This document shows, piece by piece, positions 1 through 8,605 of a stretch of 64,000 nucleotides of DNA. Source of the stretch: UBA6398 sp963644855 (GTDB taxonomy: Bacteria > Bacteroidota > Bacteroidia > Bacteroidales > Bacteroidaceae); assembly GCA_963644855.1 (NCBI GenBank), contig CAVIQL010000009.1:1-64000 (forward strand), given 5' to 3'. A program made the position numbers and the translations under genes. The notes beneath the pieces are model-generated. The model was not told the DNA's origin. It was given only the letters and a program-made list of their open reading frames with translations, and did no database searches. How positions within the stretch are numbered: the first letter of the stretch is position 1; every line of letters begins with the position of its first letter.

Positions 1-86
1 ATCGGATATTTTTTAAAAAAGGTCCGATATTATTTGAAAAAGGTCTGACATTGTTTTTACAATATGCCGTATTGTTTTTTCGATGT
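1..86. repeat. 21-bp dyad element, copy 1 (cut by window start)
   Basis: Three dyad units lie at 21-bp spacing: the TCNGAYATT cores begin at 2, 23 and 44. A diverged flank unit follows at 65 (ATGCCGTATTGTTTTTT). Units 2 and 3 carry the variant left arm AAAAAGGTC in place of AATAATRTC. The left flank is outside the window. The element lies upstream of the promoter at 192. Confidence 0.9.
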
Positions 87-191
87 AAAACGCAGCATTT
101 TCAGCATGCTTTTCAATGCGCAATTCATGGTATGGCAAAGTAACGGCATCAGGTAGTTTGGAGAAAAAACTGATATGTAGTTTTAAAAAGC

Positions 192-199
192 TAAATTTG
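192..199 (+). promoter_or_regulatory. Bacteroidetes -7 box for the lipoprotein-peptidase operon
   Basis: TAAATTTG matches TAnnTTTG, and the ATG at 220 lies 20 bases further on. The -33 region is weak. Confidence 0.6.
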
Positions 200-219
200 C
201 AGATAAACTGTAAGCCAAG

Positions 220-570
220 ATGAAGAGCCAACTCCTCTACTCGCTTTTTTTCGCAGCAATGTTGCTTTTGCCGTCAGCGTGCTCGGTGGCACATAATGCC
301 ATGGACCAAAAAAAGCATGAGGCAGCAAACTGCAATGAAGAGTATTCAAAGAATACTCTTATAGTATATACCGATTTACAAACGGGAAAAGAACCGCTGA
401 TGAAGTTTTGCAAGGCCGAGAAGTTTGAGGTGGTATACAATTACTCCAATATTAATGGCGCGGCATTGAAGATTCCCGAAAACATTTCGATAGACAAAGC
501 CATTAAGCGCCTTAAAAAAGTAGAAGGAGTGGTTGGCGTGGAGCGCGACAGGATTATGAAATTACAATAA
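220..570 (+). CDS. Small lipoprotein with inhibitor I9-like fold (predicted)
   Basis: This 116-residue protein begins with a lipoprotein signal peptide: a hydrophobic stretch, then LLPSAC with Cys21 as the likely lipidated residue. It is therefore probably anchored to a membrane facing the periplasm. The mature part, about residues 45-116, has the pattern of the peptidase inhibitor I9/subtilisin propeptide ferredoxin-like fold: a strand TLIVYTD, a helix around GKEPLMKFC, a strand FEVVYNYSNINGAALKI, a helix ISIDKAIKRLKKVEG and a final strand VVGVERDRIM. The fold is inferred from pattern, not from a search. It lies 15 bases before a papain-like peptidase gene and shares its promoter, so it may inhibit or help fold that enzyme. 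I9 domains normally go with subtilases, which makes the partner unusual. Confidence 0.7.
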   Translation: MKSQLLYSLFFAAMLLLPSACSVAHNAMDQKKHEAANCNEEYSKNTLIVYTDLQTGKEPLMKFCKAEKFEVVYNYSNINGAALKIPENISIDKAIKRLKKVEGVVGVERDRIMKLQ

Positions 571-585
571 TATATTGACGATAAA

Positions 586-1980
586 ATGAAAAAGCTAACC
601 ACTACCCTATTGTCGCTGCTGGTTTGCAGCGCATCGGGCTTTGCACAGCAATCGGGCGGCATAACGCCTGAAATGCTCGGGCAAATCAAAAAAATGCAGA
701 ACACTACGCCTGCTGAAAAGGCACTCGGAAATGCATTGTCGACTACCGACATCAACATTCTAACGAGAAATTCTTCGAATCCCGCAGCACAGAACAAGTA
801 TTTCTCAAACTATGTGAAATCAAAAGGCATCACAGACCAAAAATCTTCGGGACGCTGCTGGCTTTTCACGGGTTTGAACGTGATGAGAGCCAAGATGATT
901 GAAAAATACAAGCTCGGAGAATTCAAATTTTCCCACGTGTATTGTTTCTTTTATGACCAGCTCGAAAAATCAAACCTTTTCCTGCAAGGCGTAATCGACA
1001 ACGCCAAGAAACCAATGGACGACAAAATGGTGGAATGGCTTTTCAAAAATCCGTTGTCAGATGGCGGACAGTTTACAGGTATTGCCGACGTGATTTCAAA
1101 GTATGGCGTTGTGCCTTCGGAGGTTATGCCAGAAACTTATGCCGCAAACAATACAAGCCGAATGGGAAAACTTGTGAGCTACAAGCTACGTCAGTTTGGT
1201 TTAGAGCTTCGCAATATGGCAGCCAAAGGAGCAAAAAAAGACGCTATACAGAAACGTAAAGTTGAAATGCTTGGCACTATTTATCATATGCTTACGCTTT
1301 TCTTTGGCAACCCGCCTGAAAAATTTACTTGGACACGTTGCGACCAATCGGGCAAACCTGTTTCGACCAAACAATACACTCCGCTCGAATTTTATAAGGA
1401 ATACGTTGCAGAAGATCTGCAAAACAATTACGTAATGCTTATGAACGATCCAACAAGAGAGTATTATAAAATTTACGAAATAGACTATGATCGACACACA
1501 TACGACGGAAAAAACTGGACATACATCAATCTTCCGATGGACTCTATTAAGCAAATTGCAATACGTTCCATAAAAGACAGCACAATGATGTATATGTCGT
1601 GTGATGTGGGAAAATTTATAGACAAAACCACGGGAGTTCTCGACAGCGCCAATTATGATTACGCTTCTATCCTTGGCACAGAATTCAATATGAGCAAAAA
1701 AGAAAGAATAATGAGCTTTGCTTCTATGTCGTCTCATGCTATGACTTTAATGGCGGTAGATTTGGACAATGGAAAGCCTGTGAAATGGGAAGTAGAGAAC
1801 AGTTGGGGCGCTGACTACGGATATAAAGGTCATCTTATAATGTCTGATTCGTGGCTTGACGGATATCTTTTCCGTCTTGTGGCTGAGAAAAAATATGTTT
1901 CGCAACCTACGCTCGATTTGCTAAAACAAAAAGCTACTCTTCTCCCGCCTTGGGATCCTATGTTCTCGCCTGAGGAATAA
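586..1980 (+). CDS. Secreted C1B-family cysteine peptidase (bleomycin hydrolase/aminopeptidase C type)
   Basis: The 464-residue protein starts with a signal peptide (MKKLTTTLLSLLVCSASGFAQ). The papain-fold catalytic set is visible: Cys in SSGRCWLFTG near residue 92, His in SSHAMTLMAVD near 385, and Asn in VENSWG near 405. Order, spacing and length fit the bleomycin hydrolase/PepC group (MEROPS C1B), which trims peptides from the N-terminus. Most C1B enzymes are cytosolic, but the signal peptide places this one in the periplasm or outside, as in other Bacteroidales. It is second in an operon with an I9-like lipoprotein and is followed by a strong terminator. Confidence 0.9.
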   Translation: MKKLTTTLLSLLVCSASGFAQQSGGITPEMLGQIKKMQNTTPAEKALGNALSTTDINILTRNSSNPAAQNKYFSNYVKSKGITDQKSSGRCWLFTGLNVMRAKMIEKYKLGEFKFSHVYCFFYDQLEKSNLFLQGVIDNAKKPMDDKMVEWLFKNPLSDGGQFTGIADVISKYGVVPSEVMPETYAANNTSRMGKLVSYKLRQFGLELRNMAAKGAKKDAIQKRKVEMLGTIYHMLTLFFGNPPEKFTWTRCDQSGKPVSTKQYTPLEFYKEYVAEDLQNNYVMLMNDPTREYYKIYEIDYDRHTYDGKNWTYINLPMDSIKQIAIRSIKDSTMMYMSCDVGKFIDKTTGVLDSANYDYASILGTEFNMSKKERIMSFASMSSHAMTLMAVDLDNGKPVKWEVENSWGADYGYKGHLIMSDSWLDGYLFRLVAEKKYVSQPTLDLLKQKATLLPPWDPMFSPEE

Positions 1981-1992
1981 TGATATACAAAG

Positions 1993-2022
1993 AATGCCGC
2001 CTTGATAGGGCGGCATTTTTTA
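1993..2022 (+). terminator. Rho-independent terminator
   Basis: A 9-bp stem (AATGCCGCC with GGCGGCATT) and a short loop are followed by a T run. It ends the peptidase operon and faces the convergent gene at 2053. Confidence 0.9.
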
Positions 2023-2052
2023 TGTAATGTGTTTTGGGTGGATTGAGGGCGT

Positions 2053-2865
2053 TTATTTCAATTTGAAAACCACTGGCAATGTGAGATAAACCTTAACTTT
2101 TTTGCCGTTGTTGATTCCCGGTTTGAATGTGAGCGTGCTTATTACTCTTATTGCCTCTTTGTCGAGAATGGGGTGGGAGGAGCGGAAAACTTGCATGTTT
2201 TCGGTTTTTCCTTTCTCGTTTACCACAAACCTAATCATTGATCTTCCTTCCAAACCTTTCTGTTGTGCTTCTTCGGGATACTTCAATTTTTGTGAAATAT
2301 AGCGTAGCATATCGTTGTAGTCGCCTTTTGAGAATTCGGGCATCTTTTCGGCGTTGAAATATACGCCGTTAAGATCGCACGAAGAACTTTCGGCATTGTT
2401 TTTATTTTGTACATAAGGCATTATAGATTCGTCGTTTTCCGAAGTAACGCGCTTCCAAAGTTCCTGCCATTCGCCATCTTTTGATTCATTGCTGTGATAG
2501 GCTGTGAGGAGCGAATTGTTGATGAACTTTATCCTTATATGTTCTTCATAAACTTGGGCGGAATTGTTGCTATCTATGGTTTTCTCAATAATAGTAGAGT
2601 CGTTTTCTACCACATATTTGCCGCAGGCTGAGATAATTGCACTCTCGTTTGGAGAATTGCAGACCATTGTTGTGAAATTTCCGTCAGAGGAATAAATCTT
2701 CCATCTTAATAAAAAACTTCCATTGTCTTTATCATTGTTTCGAGAGGGAATAGACAGCTGCCAAATGCCTTCTACATTTTTTTTGAGGTGTATCTGGGCA
2801 AAAGAAAGGGTAGGGGACGTAGCAAAAGCGCAGACAAATGCCAACAGTTTGATAATCCGTTTCAT
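2053..2865 (-). CDS. Secreted protein with C-terminal TonB domain
   Basis: This 270-residue protein has a signal peptide ending near SFA-Q. Residues 30-140 resemble the DUF4488-type beta domain often found in Bacteroidales TonB-like proteins (EGIWQLSIP, ELWKRV). Residues 185-270 form a TonB C-terminal domain: YPEEAQQKGLEGRSMIRFVV, then the helix LDKEAIRVISTLTFKPG, then VYLTLPVVFKL. There is no N-terminal membrane anchor and no proline-rich spacer, so it is not a classical TonB. It may be a stand-alone periplasmic partner of outer-membrane proteins. It is transcribed alone, convergent with the peptidase operon. Confidence 0.8.
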   Translation of the reverse strand: MKRIIKLLAFVCAFATSPTLSFAQIHLKKNVEGIWQLSIPSRNNDKDNGSFLLRWKIYSSDGNFTTMVCNSPNESAIISACGKYVVENDSTIIEKTIDSNNSAQVYEEHIRIKFINNSLLTAYHSNESKDGEWQELWKRVTSENDESIMPYVQNKNNAESSSCDLNGVYFNAEKMPEFSKGDYNDMLRYISQKLKYPEEAQQKGLEGRSMIRFVVNEKGKTENMQVFRSSHPILDKEAIRVISTLTFKPGINNGKKVKVYLTLPVVFKLK

Positions 2866-3007
2866 TTTGATACTATTTAATGGAATTTCAACTGCAATTT
2901 TAGCTAATAATTTGGATATACGAAAAAAAGCAATGCCTTAATTTCATAGGATTCGAAACATGCGCAGCCTTATTTGCGGGTTGATTTTGGGTTTGATGCC
3001 ATATTAT

Positions 3008-3098
3008 AGAAACAATACGGCATATCGTAAAAACAATAACCGATATTGTTTAAATAATATCAGACCTTTTTTAAATAATATCCGATATTGTTTTAGCA
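3008..3098. repeat. 21-bp dyad element, copy 2
   Basis: The left flank unit AATACGGCATATCGTAAAAA is followed by three dyads: ACCGATATT, ATCAGACCTT and ATCCGATATT, all at 21-bp spacing. The middle unit has the variant right arm GACCTTTTT. It lies between the TonB-domain gene and the tRNA-Gln terminator. The rest of the 2866-3194 gap shows no gene. Confidence 0.92.
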
Positions 3099-3194
3099 CT
3101 GTAAAACAAGAAATTAAAGTTAACGATTTGTAGTCGTAACATATTGATTATGTGCTAAAAAGAGTAGGGGAGTGGAGAACCGAAAAATGAGGAC

Positions 3195-3242
3195 AAAAAA
3201 ATGCGATTCGTGTTATCCTTTACAAAAGGAACCGCGAACCGC
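3195..3242 (-). terminator. Terminator of tRNA-Gln
   Basis: On the minus strand a 10-bp stem (GCGGTTCGCG with CACGAATCGC, including G-U pairs) encloses a second hairpin (TCCTTT-TGT-AAAGGA) and is followed by seven T. It starts 8 bases after the tRNA 3' end. Confidence 0.85.
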
Positions 3243-3249
3243 TTGTTTG

Positions 3250-3320
3250 TTGTTCCACACCGATTCGAACGATGACTGAGAGAACCAAAAACTCTAGTGC
3301 TACCATTACACCATGGAACA
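3250..3320 (-). tRNA. tRNA-Gln (anticodon TTG)
   Basis: This is a 71-base cloverleaf on the minus strand. The acceptor arms TGTTCCA and TGGAACA pair perfectly, the D stem is GTG/CAC, and the anticodon loop TTTTGGT places TTG at positions 34-36 with G37. The T arm is CATCG-TTCGAAT-CGGTG with one G-U pair. The anticodon-stem pair next to the loop is T-T. No CCA is encoded. It stands alone with its own promoter and terminator. Confidence 0.95.
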
Positions 3321-3347
3321 AACAGTTGCTATCGTTAAATAGCGGTG

Positions 3348-3378
3348 CAAAAATACTCCAAACATTTCACACAGCAAA
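3348..3378 (-). promoter_or_regulatory. Canonical promoter of tRNA-Gln
   Basis: The minus strand carries TTTG (3378-3375), exactly 19 bases, then TATTTTTG (3355-3348). This is a full match to the Bacteroidetes consensus. The predicted start is about 20 bases before the tRNA. Confidence 0.85.
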
Positions 3379-3447
3379 ATTTTTTCGTTCAAACTTGCGT
3401 TGATATTAAAATTTAGTGTGATGGAGTGGGGGAGAACACCAAGTTTT

Positions 3448-6306
3448 TTAATGTGCTTCGAGCCAGTTTTTGCCCCAACCATAGTCAGCTTTCAATGGAA
3501 CAGACAACTGAAAAGCATTTTCCATTTCGCTCACAACTATATTTTGCACCTTTTCTTTTTCATCTGGGAATACGCTGAAATTCAATTCATCGTGTACCTG
3601 CAATATCATTTTTGAACGTATTTTTTCCTCTCTGAAACGTTCCGAAATTCTCACCATAGCAATTTTAATTATGTCGGCGGCACTTCCTTGAATGGGCGCA
3701 TTCACAGCATTTCGCTCGGCATATCCACGCACTACCGAATTTCCGGAATTTATATCAGGTAAATAGCGGCGGCGATGCAATATTGTTTCGATGTAACCCT
3801 TTTCGCGCGCAACGGCAATGCTTTCGTCCATAAATTCCTTGATACGCGGATATTCTTTGAAGTAATTGTCGATTAAATCCTTAGCTTCTTTGCGCGAAAT
3901 GTTCAAACGCTCGGCAAGACCAAAAGCCGAAATGCCGTAAATAATTCCGAAATTGGCAGTTTTTGCTTTGCGGCGTTCATCTTTTGTAACCTCTTCGATA
4001 GACTTATGATAAATTTTGGCGGCAGTAGCTGCGTGAACATCTTTATCATCTTTAAAAGCCGCAATCATATGACAGTCTTGCGACAAATGAGCCATTATTC
4101 TAAGTTCTATTTGAGAATAATCGGCAGAGAAAAATTCGCACCCGTTTTCAGGAATAAAAGCCTTGCGTATTTCTTTGCCGTCGTCGCCACGCACAGGTAT
4201 GTTCTGTAAATTAGGATTACTCGAACTCAATCGTCCAGTAGCCGTAACAGTTTGATTAAAAGAGGTATGTATTTTTCCGGTGTGCTTGTTTATAAGCAAA
4301 GGAAGCGCATCGAGATAAGTAGAAATCAACTTTTTCATGGCGCGGTACTTTAATATATAATCCACAATAGGATTGTTTGCGCGTAGTTTCGACAACACTT
4401 CTTCCGAAGTAACATATTGTCCCTTTTTTGTCTTCTTTGCCTTAGAATCAAGTTGGAGTTTGTCGAAAAGAATCTCACCAACTTGTTTTGGAGATGAGAG
4501 ATTGAATTTTTCACCTGCGAGAGCAAAAACTTCATCTTCGTATTTGTTCATTCGCTGTGTGAAAAGTTCCGAAGTTTCTTTGAGCGCGGCAGTATCCAAA
4601 CTCACTCCGTTTGATTCCATATCTACAAGAGTTCTTACCAAAGGCATTTCTACATCGTTGAAAAGCGACTTCACTCCCAATTTTTCAAGTTCTGGCGCAA
4701 TGGCATACTTTAACCGTAAAGTTACGTCGGCATCTTCGCAAGCGTATTCGTATATTTCAGTTGGCTGAAGTTCGCGCATGTTTTTTTGATTCTTGCCTTT
4801 CGCTCCAATAAGTTCCTCAATTTTTATAGTGGAATAGTTAAGATATTTTTCGGCAAGGCTATCCATGTTGTGAGGAAGCTCGGGTTGCAAAATATAATGG
4901 GCAATCATCGTATCCCAAAGCGCACCGTTTACTTTCACTCCGTAGTTGCGCAAAACAAGCATGTCGTATTTTATGTTTTGTCCGATTTTCAGAATTTCGC
5001 TTTCGTATGCCGGTTTAAAGATGTCTACTATTTTTTGTGCCTTTTCCCTTTCTGCTGGAATAGGAATGTAGTATGCTTCGAATTCATGCGTTGAAAAACT
5101 CAAACCAACCAATTCTGCGTTCATAGCATCGGTTGAAGTTGTTTCGGTGTCTAGACTAAGAAATTTTTCTGACAAGAATTTTTGGCATAATTTGCTCATT
5201 TCATTCTCATCTTCAACGAGATGATATGAATGGGGTAGGGTTTTAAGGCTCGAAATACTGCGATATTTTTCGTCTTCTCGTAGGGCGGGCGGATTTACTG
5301 CAGTATTTTCGGGTTTTGAAGGCTCTATTTTTACAGGTTTATTGTTGTTTTCGTTTTTAATTTCGTTTTCCGTAAAAAATTCGTCAAACAGTCCGCCTGT
5401 AAAGTCGCCTTCATTTTTTTTAGACTCATCATCTTTTTTAGGTTCCTCACCCATTCGTTTCAACATTGTGCGGAATTCGAGCTCTTCGTATATTTTTTTC
5501 AAATCATTTAGGTTAGGCTCTTTTACTTTCAAGTCTTCGAACGAAAATGATATTGGAACGTCGGTTCTAATTTCGGCAAGTTTTCTTGAGAGTTTGATTT
5601 GCTCCACCGAATTCTGCACTTTTTTTCCGAGTGCTCCTTTTATGTTTTGCGCATTTGCGATTACGCCGTCCACGTCTCCGTATTGCGCGAGAAGTTTTAC
5701 CGCTGTTTTTTCTCCCACTCCCATGCAGCCCGGAATATTGTCGGCAGTGTCGCCCATGAGTCCGAGTAAGTCGATAACTTGTAGCGGAGAGTTGAGTCCG
5801 TATTTGTTTTTGATTTCTTCGACTCCCATTTTTTCGAAACCTCCTCCGTGAGAAGGTTTGAGCATCCATATATTTTCGTCAACAAGTTGCCCGTAGTCTT
5901 TGTCGCCAGTTATCATGAAAATTTCGTTGTCTGCCGATGCAAATTTTTTTGCGGCTGTTCCTATCACATCGTCTGCTTCAAAATTTTCTGCTTCCAGAAT
6001 TGGAATGTTCATTGCCCGCATTATGTTTTTTATTACGGGCACCGAATTTCGGATATCTTCGGGAGTTATTTCCCGTTGTGCCTTGTAGGGCGGATAGAGT
6101 TCGTTGCGAAAAGTTTTGCCGCCTTTGGGATCGAAAGCCACTGCGAGATGGGTGGGCGAGAGTTTCTTAATTTCTTCGAGAGTATTGACAAAACCGTAAA
6201 TTGCTGAGGTATTGACGCCTTTTGAATTGATGCGCGGGGTTCGTATCAAGGCATAGTAAGCCCTATATATGAGTGCGTAGGCATCGAGCAGGTATAATTT
6301 GTTCAT
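3448..6306 (-). CDS. polA: DNA polymerase I
   Basis: The 952-residue enzyme fills gaps during lagging-strand synthesis and excision repair. Residues 1-290 are the 5'-3' exonuclease (LYLLDAYALIYRAYYA at the start, ITGDKDYGQLVD near 140). Residues about 360-560 are a 3'-5' exonuclease-like domain that keeps the metal ligands (LSLDTETTSTDAM). Residues about 570-952 are the family A polymerase, with motif A SADYSQIELRIMAHLS, motif B RRKAKTANFGIIYGIS and motif C LQVHDELNFSV. Length is slightly above the usual 930 because of a charged linker near 290-350. It is divergent from the prenyl synthase gene and shares an 83-base promoter region with it. Confidence 0.97.
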   Translation of the reverse strand: MNKLYLLDAYALIYRAYYALIRTPRINSKGVNTSAIYGFVNTLEEIKKLSPTHLAVAFDPKGGKTFRNELYPPYKAQREITPEDIRNSVPVIKNIMRAMNIPILEAENFEADDVIGTAAKKFASADNEIFMITGDKDYGQLVDENIWMLKPSHGGGFEKMGVEEIKNKYGLNSPLQVIDLLGLMGDTADNIPGCMGVGEKTAVKLLAQYGDVDGVIANAQNIKGALGKKVQNSVEQIKLSRKLAEIRTDVPISFSFEDLKVKEPNLNDLKKIYEELEFRTMLKRMGEEPKKDDESKKNEGDFTGGLFDEFFTENEIKNENNNKPVKIEPSKPENTAVNPPALREDEKYRSISSLKTLPHSYHLVEDENEMSKLCQKFLSEKFLSLDTETTSTDAMNAELVGLSFSTHEFEAYYIPIPAEREKAQKIVDIFKPAYESEILKIGQNIKYDMLVLRNYGVKVNGALWDTMIAHYILQPELPHNMDSLAEKYLNYSTIKIEELIGAKGKNQKNMRELQPTEIYEYACEDADVTLRLKYAIAPELEKLGVKSLFNDVEMPLVRTLVDMESNGVSLDTAALKETSELFTQRMNKYEDEVFALAGEKFNLSSPKQVGEILFDKLQLDSKAKKTKKGQYVTSEEVLSKLRANNPIVDYILKYRAMKKLISTYLDALPLLINKHTGKIHTSFNQTVTATGRLSSSNPNLQNIPVRGDDGKEIRKAFIPENGCEFFSADYSQIELRIMAHLSQDCHMIAAFKDDKDVHAATAAKIYHKSIEEVTKDERRKAKTANFGIIYGISAFGLAERLNISRKEAKDLIDNYFKEYPRIKEFMDESIAVAREKGYIETILHRRRYLPDINSGNSVVRGYAERNAVNAPIQGSAADIIKIAMVRISERFREEKIRSKMILQVHDELNFSVFPDEKEKVQNIVVSEMENAFQLSVPLKADYGWGKNWLEAH

Positions 6307-6364
6307 GTGTTCTTATTTTTCTGTAAATGTAGCTAAATTCGTCGAATGGATAGCTATAAATTAG

Positions 6365-6372
6365 TACTTTTG
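6365..6372 (+). promoter_or_regulatory. -7 box for the polyprenyl synthase gene
   Basis: TACTTTTG matches TAnnTTTG and lies 17 bases before the ATG at 6390. The divergent polA promoter shows only a weak TACATTTA at 6331-6324. Confidence 0.6.
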
Positions 6373-6389
6373 TACCTTAAAATATCGAT

Positions 6390-7364
6390 ATGACAGATTT
6401 GCATCAAATTTCTTCACCTATAGAAAAGGAGCTTATTAATTGTTTTGAACTTTATGACAAGGTTTTGAGTCATAACGATGATTTATTGGGCACTATTCTT
6501 GAGCATGTGCGTTCAAGAAAAGGCAAGATGATGCGCCCGATACTTGTTTTGCTTTCTGCAAAAGAGTTTTCCGAAGTAAACGAAGTTACATATAACGTTG
6601 CGCTTGCGCTTGAACTTTTTCATAATGCAAGTCTTCTGCACGATGATGTGGTGGACGAGAGCGACGAGAGGCGGGGATTGAAGTCGGTAAATGCCAAATT
6701 CGGCAACAAACTTGCCGTGTTGGTGGGAGATTACCTGCTTTCGATGGCACTGAAACAGTCGGTGAATACTGGGAAAATGACTATCGTAAACCGCATTTCA
6801 GAGCTTGGAATTCTTTTGTCGGAAGGCGAGGTGAAACAGCAGGCAAACATTCGCAACAAGGTGGTTTCGGAAGAGGCTTACTATGATGTGATTCGAAATA
6901 AAACTGCCGAACTTTTCTCGGCATGCGGTGAACTTGGAGCGTATTCGGTTGGAGCTGGAAACGAAGCAGTTGCCCGCGCCAAGAGATTGGGCGAAATTAT
7001 AGGCATGTGCTTTCAGATTCGTGATGATATATTTGATTATTACGACAACTCAAAGATTGGCAAACCCACAGGCAATGATATGCTTGAAGGAAAGCTCACT
7101 CTGCCAGCCATATATGCCCTTAAATCAACCGACAATGCGCTTTATCACAATATAGCCAATAAGGTGAAAGAAGGGAGTGCTACCCACGATGAAATTAGCA
7201 ATTTTATAGAGTTTATCAAGGCTAATGGCGGCATTGCCTATGCTTATCAGGTGATTGACAAGTATCGCGAAGAGGCTTACGACATACTTTCTTCATACAA
7301 TAACGAGATGGTGAAGAATGCCTTGCGAAACTATGTGGATTTTGTGGTGAGCCGCGAAAAATAG
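6390..7364 (+). CDS. Polyprenyl diphosphate synthase
   Basis: This 324-residue trans-prenyltransferase condenses isopentenyl diphosphate units into the long side chain of quinones. The first Asp-rich motif is LLHDDVVDESDERRG near residue 82 and the second is FQIRDDIFDYYD near 213, each chelating Mg with the diphosphate. KMMRPILVLL supplies the substrate-binding Arg/Lys region. The small group before the first Asp motif and the full length fit the octaprenyl/solanesyl (IspB) group, so it probably serves menaquinone for the fumarate reductase at 57-60 kb. Chain length cannot be fixed from sequence alone. Confidence 0.92.
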   Translation: MTDLHQISSPIEKELINCFELYDKVLSHNDDLLGTILEHVRSRKGKMMRPILVLLSAKEFSEVNEVTYNVALALELFHNASLLHDDVVDESDERRGLKSVNAKFGNKLAVLVGDYLLSMALKQSVNTGKMTIVNRISELGILLSEGEVKQQANIRNKVVSEEAYYDVIRNKTAELFSACGELGAYSVGAGNEAVARAKRLGEIIGMCFQIRDDIFDYYDNSKIGKPTGNDMLEGKLTLPAIYALKSTDNALYHNIANKVKEGSATHDEISNFIEFIKANGGIAYAYQVIDKYREEAYDILSSYNNEMVKNALRNYVDFVVSREK

Positions 7365-7376
7365 TGCGTTATATTA

Positions 7377-7452
7377 GAAAAATAATGTCTGATATTTTTT
7401 AAACAATGTCCGATATTATTTAAATAATATCGGACATTGTTTAAACGATAAT
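7377..7452. repeat. 21-bp dyad element, copy 3, with a 48-bp perfect palindrome
   Basis: Three dyads (GTCTGATATT, GTCCGATATT, ATCGGACATT) lie at 21-bp spacing. Positions 7398-7445 form a perfect 48-bp palindrome centred between 7421 and 7422, where units 2 and 3 meet. It sits between two convergent genes. Confidence 0.93.
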
Positions 7453-7465
7453 AGACGTAGTAAAA

Positions 7466-7503
7466 AATATAAGCCATATGCTTTTCGGCATATGGCTTAT
7501 ATT
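7466..7503. terminator. Hairpin between convergent genes
   Basis: AATATAAGCCATATGC pairs perfectly with its complement across a 6-base loop. The minus strand then has a T run, so it fits the end of deoC. For the plus strand it is weaker. Its arm resembles the outer flank of the dyad elements (AAGCCATAT, also seen at 14101). Confidence 0.75.
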
Positions 7504-7549
7504 GTATATTTCCAGCTTATATTCTAATGGAAATCAAAGCATTGGGTAA

Positions 7550-8593
7550 TTAAAAGTATTTTACTTCGGAATTTGTGATATCACCAATCAAAGCATTTGC
7601 CAAACTGCTTGCACCAATACGGAAAAGATTTGGTGTGAGCCATTCTTCGCCAAGCACTTCTTTGACAATGGAATAATAGTTTACTGCATCTTGCGAAGTT
7701 TTTACCCCTCCTGCAATTTTGATACCTATCTTGTAGTTGTGGCGGGTGTTGTATTGTTTGATAGCCTGGCACATTGCGTAGACTCCACCGGGAGTTGCAC
7801 CTACTGAAAGCTTTCCCGTGGAAGTTTTTATGAAGTCTGCACCGCAATACATCGCGAGAATTGCAGCGCGCATAATGTTTTCGGAAGTTTGCAAAGCCCC
7901 GGTTTCCAAAATAACTTTGAGCTTTTTCTGTCCACAATAGGCTTTAACTTCTTCAATTTCTTCGTCAACAGTCTCTAAATCATCACTCAAGAATTTTCCA
8001 ACCGAAAGCACTATATCAATTTCGTCGGCACCGTCGCGAAGAGCCAAAGCAGTTTCCACAAGTTTCACCTCGCTAAAAGTCTGTGCCGAGGGAAATCCAG
8101 CGCTAACGCTTGTAATGCCCACATTGTCAACTTCGAGCGAATCGTTGATGAGTTTCACAAAATTGGGATACACGCAAATTCCTGCCACGTGGGGAAGTTC
8201 GGGATAAATGTCCTCGAACGAGTTTACTTTTTCAACCATTGCAAGAATACTTTCCTCACTGTCAGTAACTTTCAACGAAGTAAGTTCCAAGCAACTAAGC
8301 AGGAATTTCTTTACCTCTGCGGTATTGTTTTCGGCAGAATGGTGTTCGAGAATATGGGCAGCCTCGTGTTCAGCCTTTTCCCAGTTCAACGAATAATCAT
8401 ATCTGTCAATGGTCTTGTGTATCTTGTCGTAAAGCTCACCATCTTTGCCGCCACATTCACAATGATGCTCTTCGTCGTGATGATGTCCGCAACAACAATG
8501 ATGTTCCTCGTTATGATTGTGATGATCGCAGCCGCAGTTATGCTCTTCGTTGTGCTCGTGGCAGCAGCAATGCTCGTGTTCTGTTTCTTTCAT
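7550..8593 (-). CDS. deoC: Deoxyribose-phosphate aldolase with His/Cys-rich N-terminal extension
   Basis: The aldolase splits 2-deoxyribose 5-phosphate into glyceraldehyde 3-phosphate and acetaldehyde. The Schiff-base lysine is in FIKTSTG (near residue 252), the second active-site lysine is in KIAGGVKT (near 290), and the Asp of DEIDIVLSVG is present. The catalytic part starts near residue 90. The first 47 residues hold 15 His and 10 Cys in loosely repeated blocks such as HEHCCCHEH and EEHHCCCGHHH, separated by NEEH/DEEH. Such a tail would bind metal ions (Zn, Ni, Cu or Co), as in His-rich HypB or Hpn-like proteins, but its role here is unknown. The gene is last in dtd-mazG-deoC, 12 bases after mazG. 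The start is the only one that gives the tail, and the tail reads in frame without interruption. Confidence 0.93.
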   Translation of the reverse strand: MKETEHEHCCCHEHNEEHNCGCDHHNHNEEHHCCCGHHHDEEHHCECGGKDGELYDKIHKTIDRYDYSLNWEKAEHEAAHILEHHSAENNTAEVKKFLLSCLELTSLKVTDSEESILAMVEKVNSFEDIYPELPHVAGICVYPNFVKLINDSLEVDNVGITSVSAGFPSAQTFSEVKLVETALALRDGADEIDIVLSVGKFLSDDLETVDEEIEEVKAYCGQKKLKVILETGALQTSENIMRAAILAMYCGADFIKTSTGKLSVGATPGGVYAMCQAIKQYNTRHNYKIGIKIAGGVKTSQDAVNYYSIVKEVLGEEWLTPNLFRIGASSLANALIGDITNSEVKYF

Positions 8594-8605
8594 GATTTGT
8601 CGTTG

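Noticed and set aside
7466..7503. Hairpin near deoC as a riboswitch
   Set aside because: It lies downstream of both convergent genes and is a simple stem with a T run, so a terminator explains it.
8184..8189. Other CACGTG sites (for example in deoC, the heptosyltransferase gene and priA) as parS
   Set aside because: Flanking arms do not match the TGTTTC/GAAACA halves.
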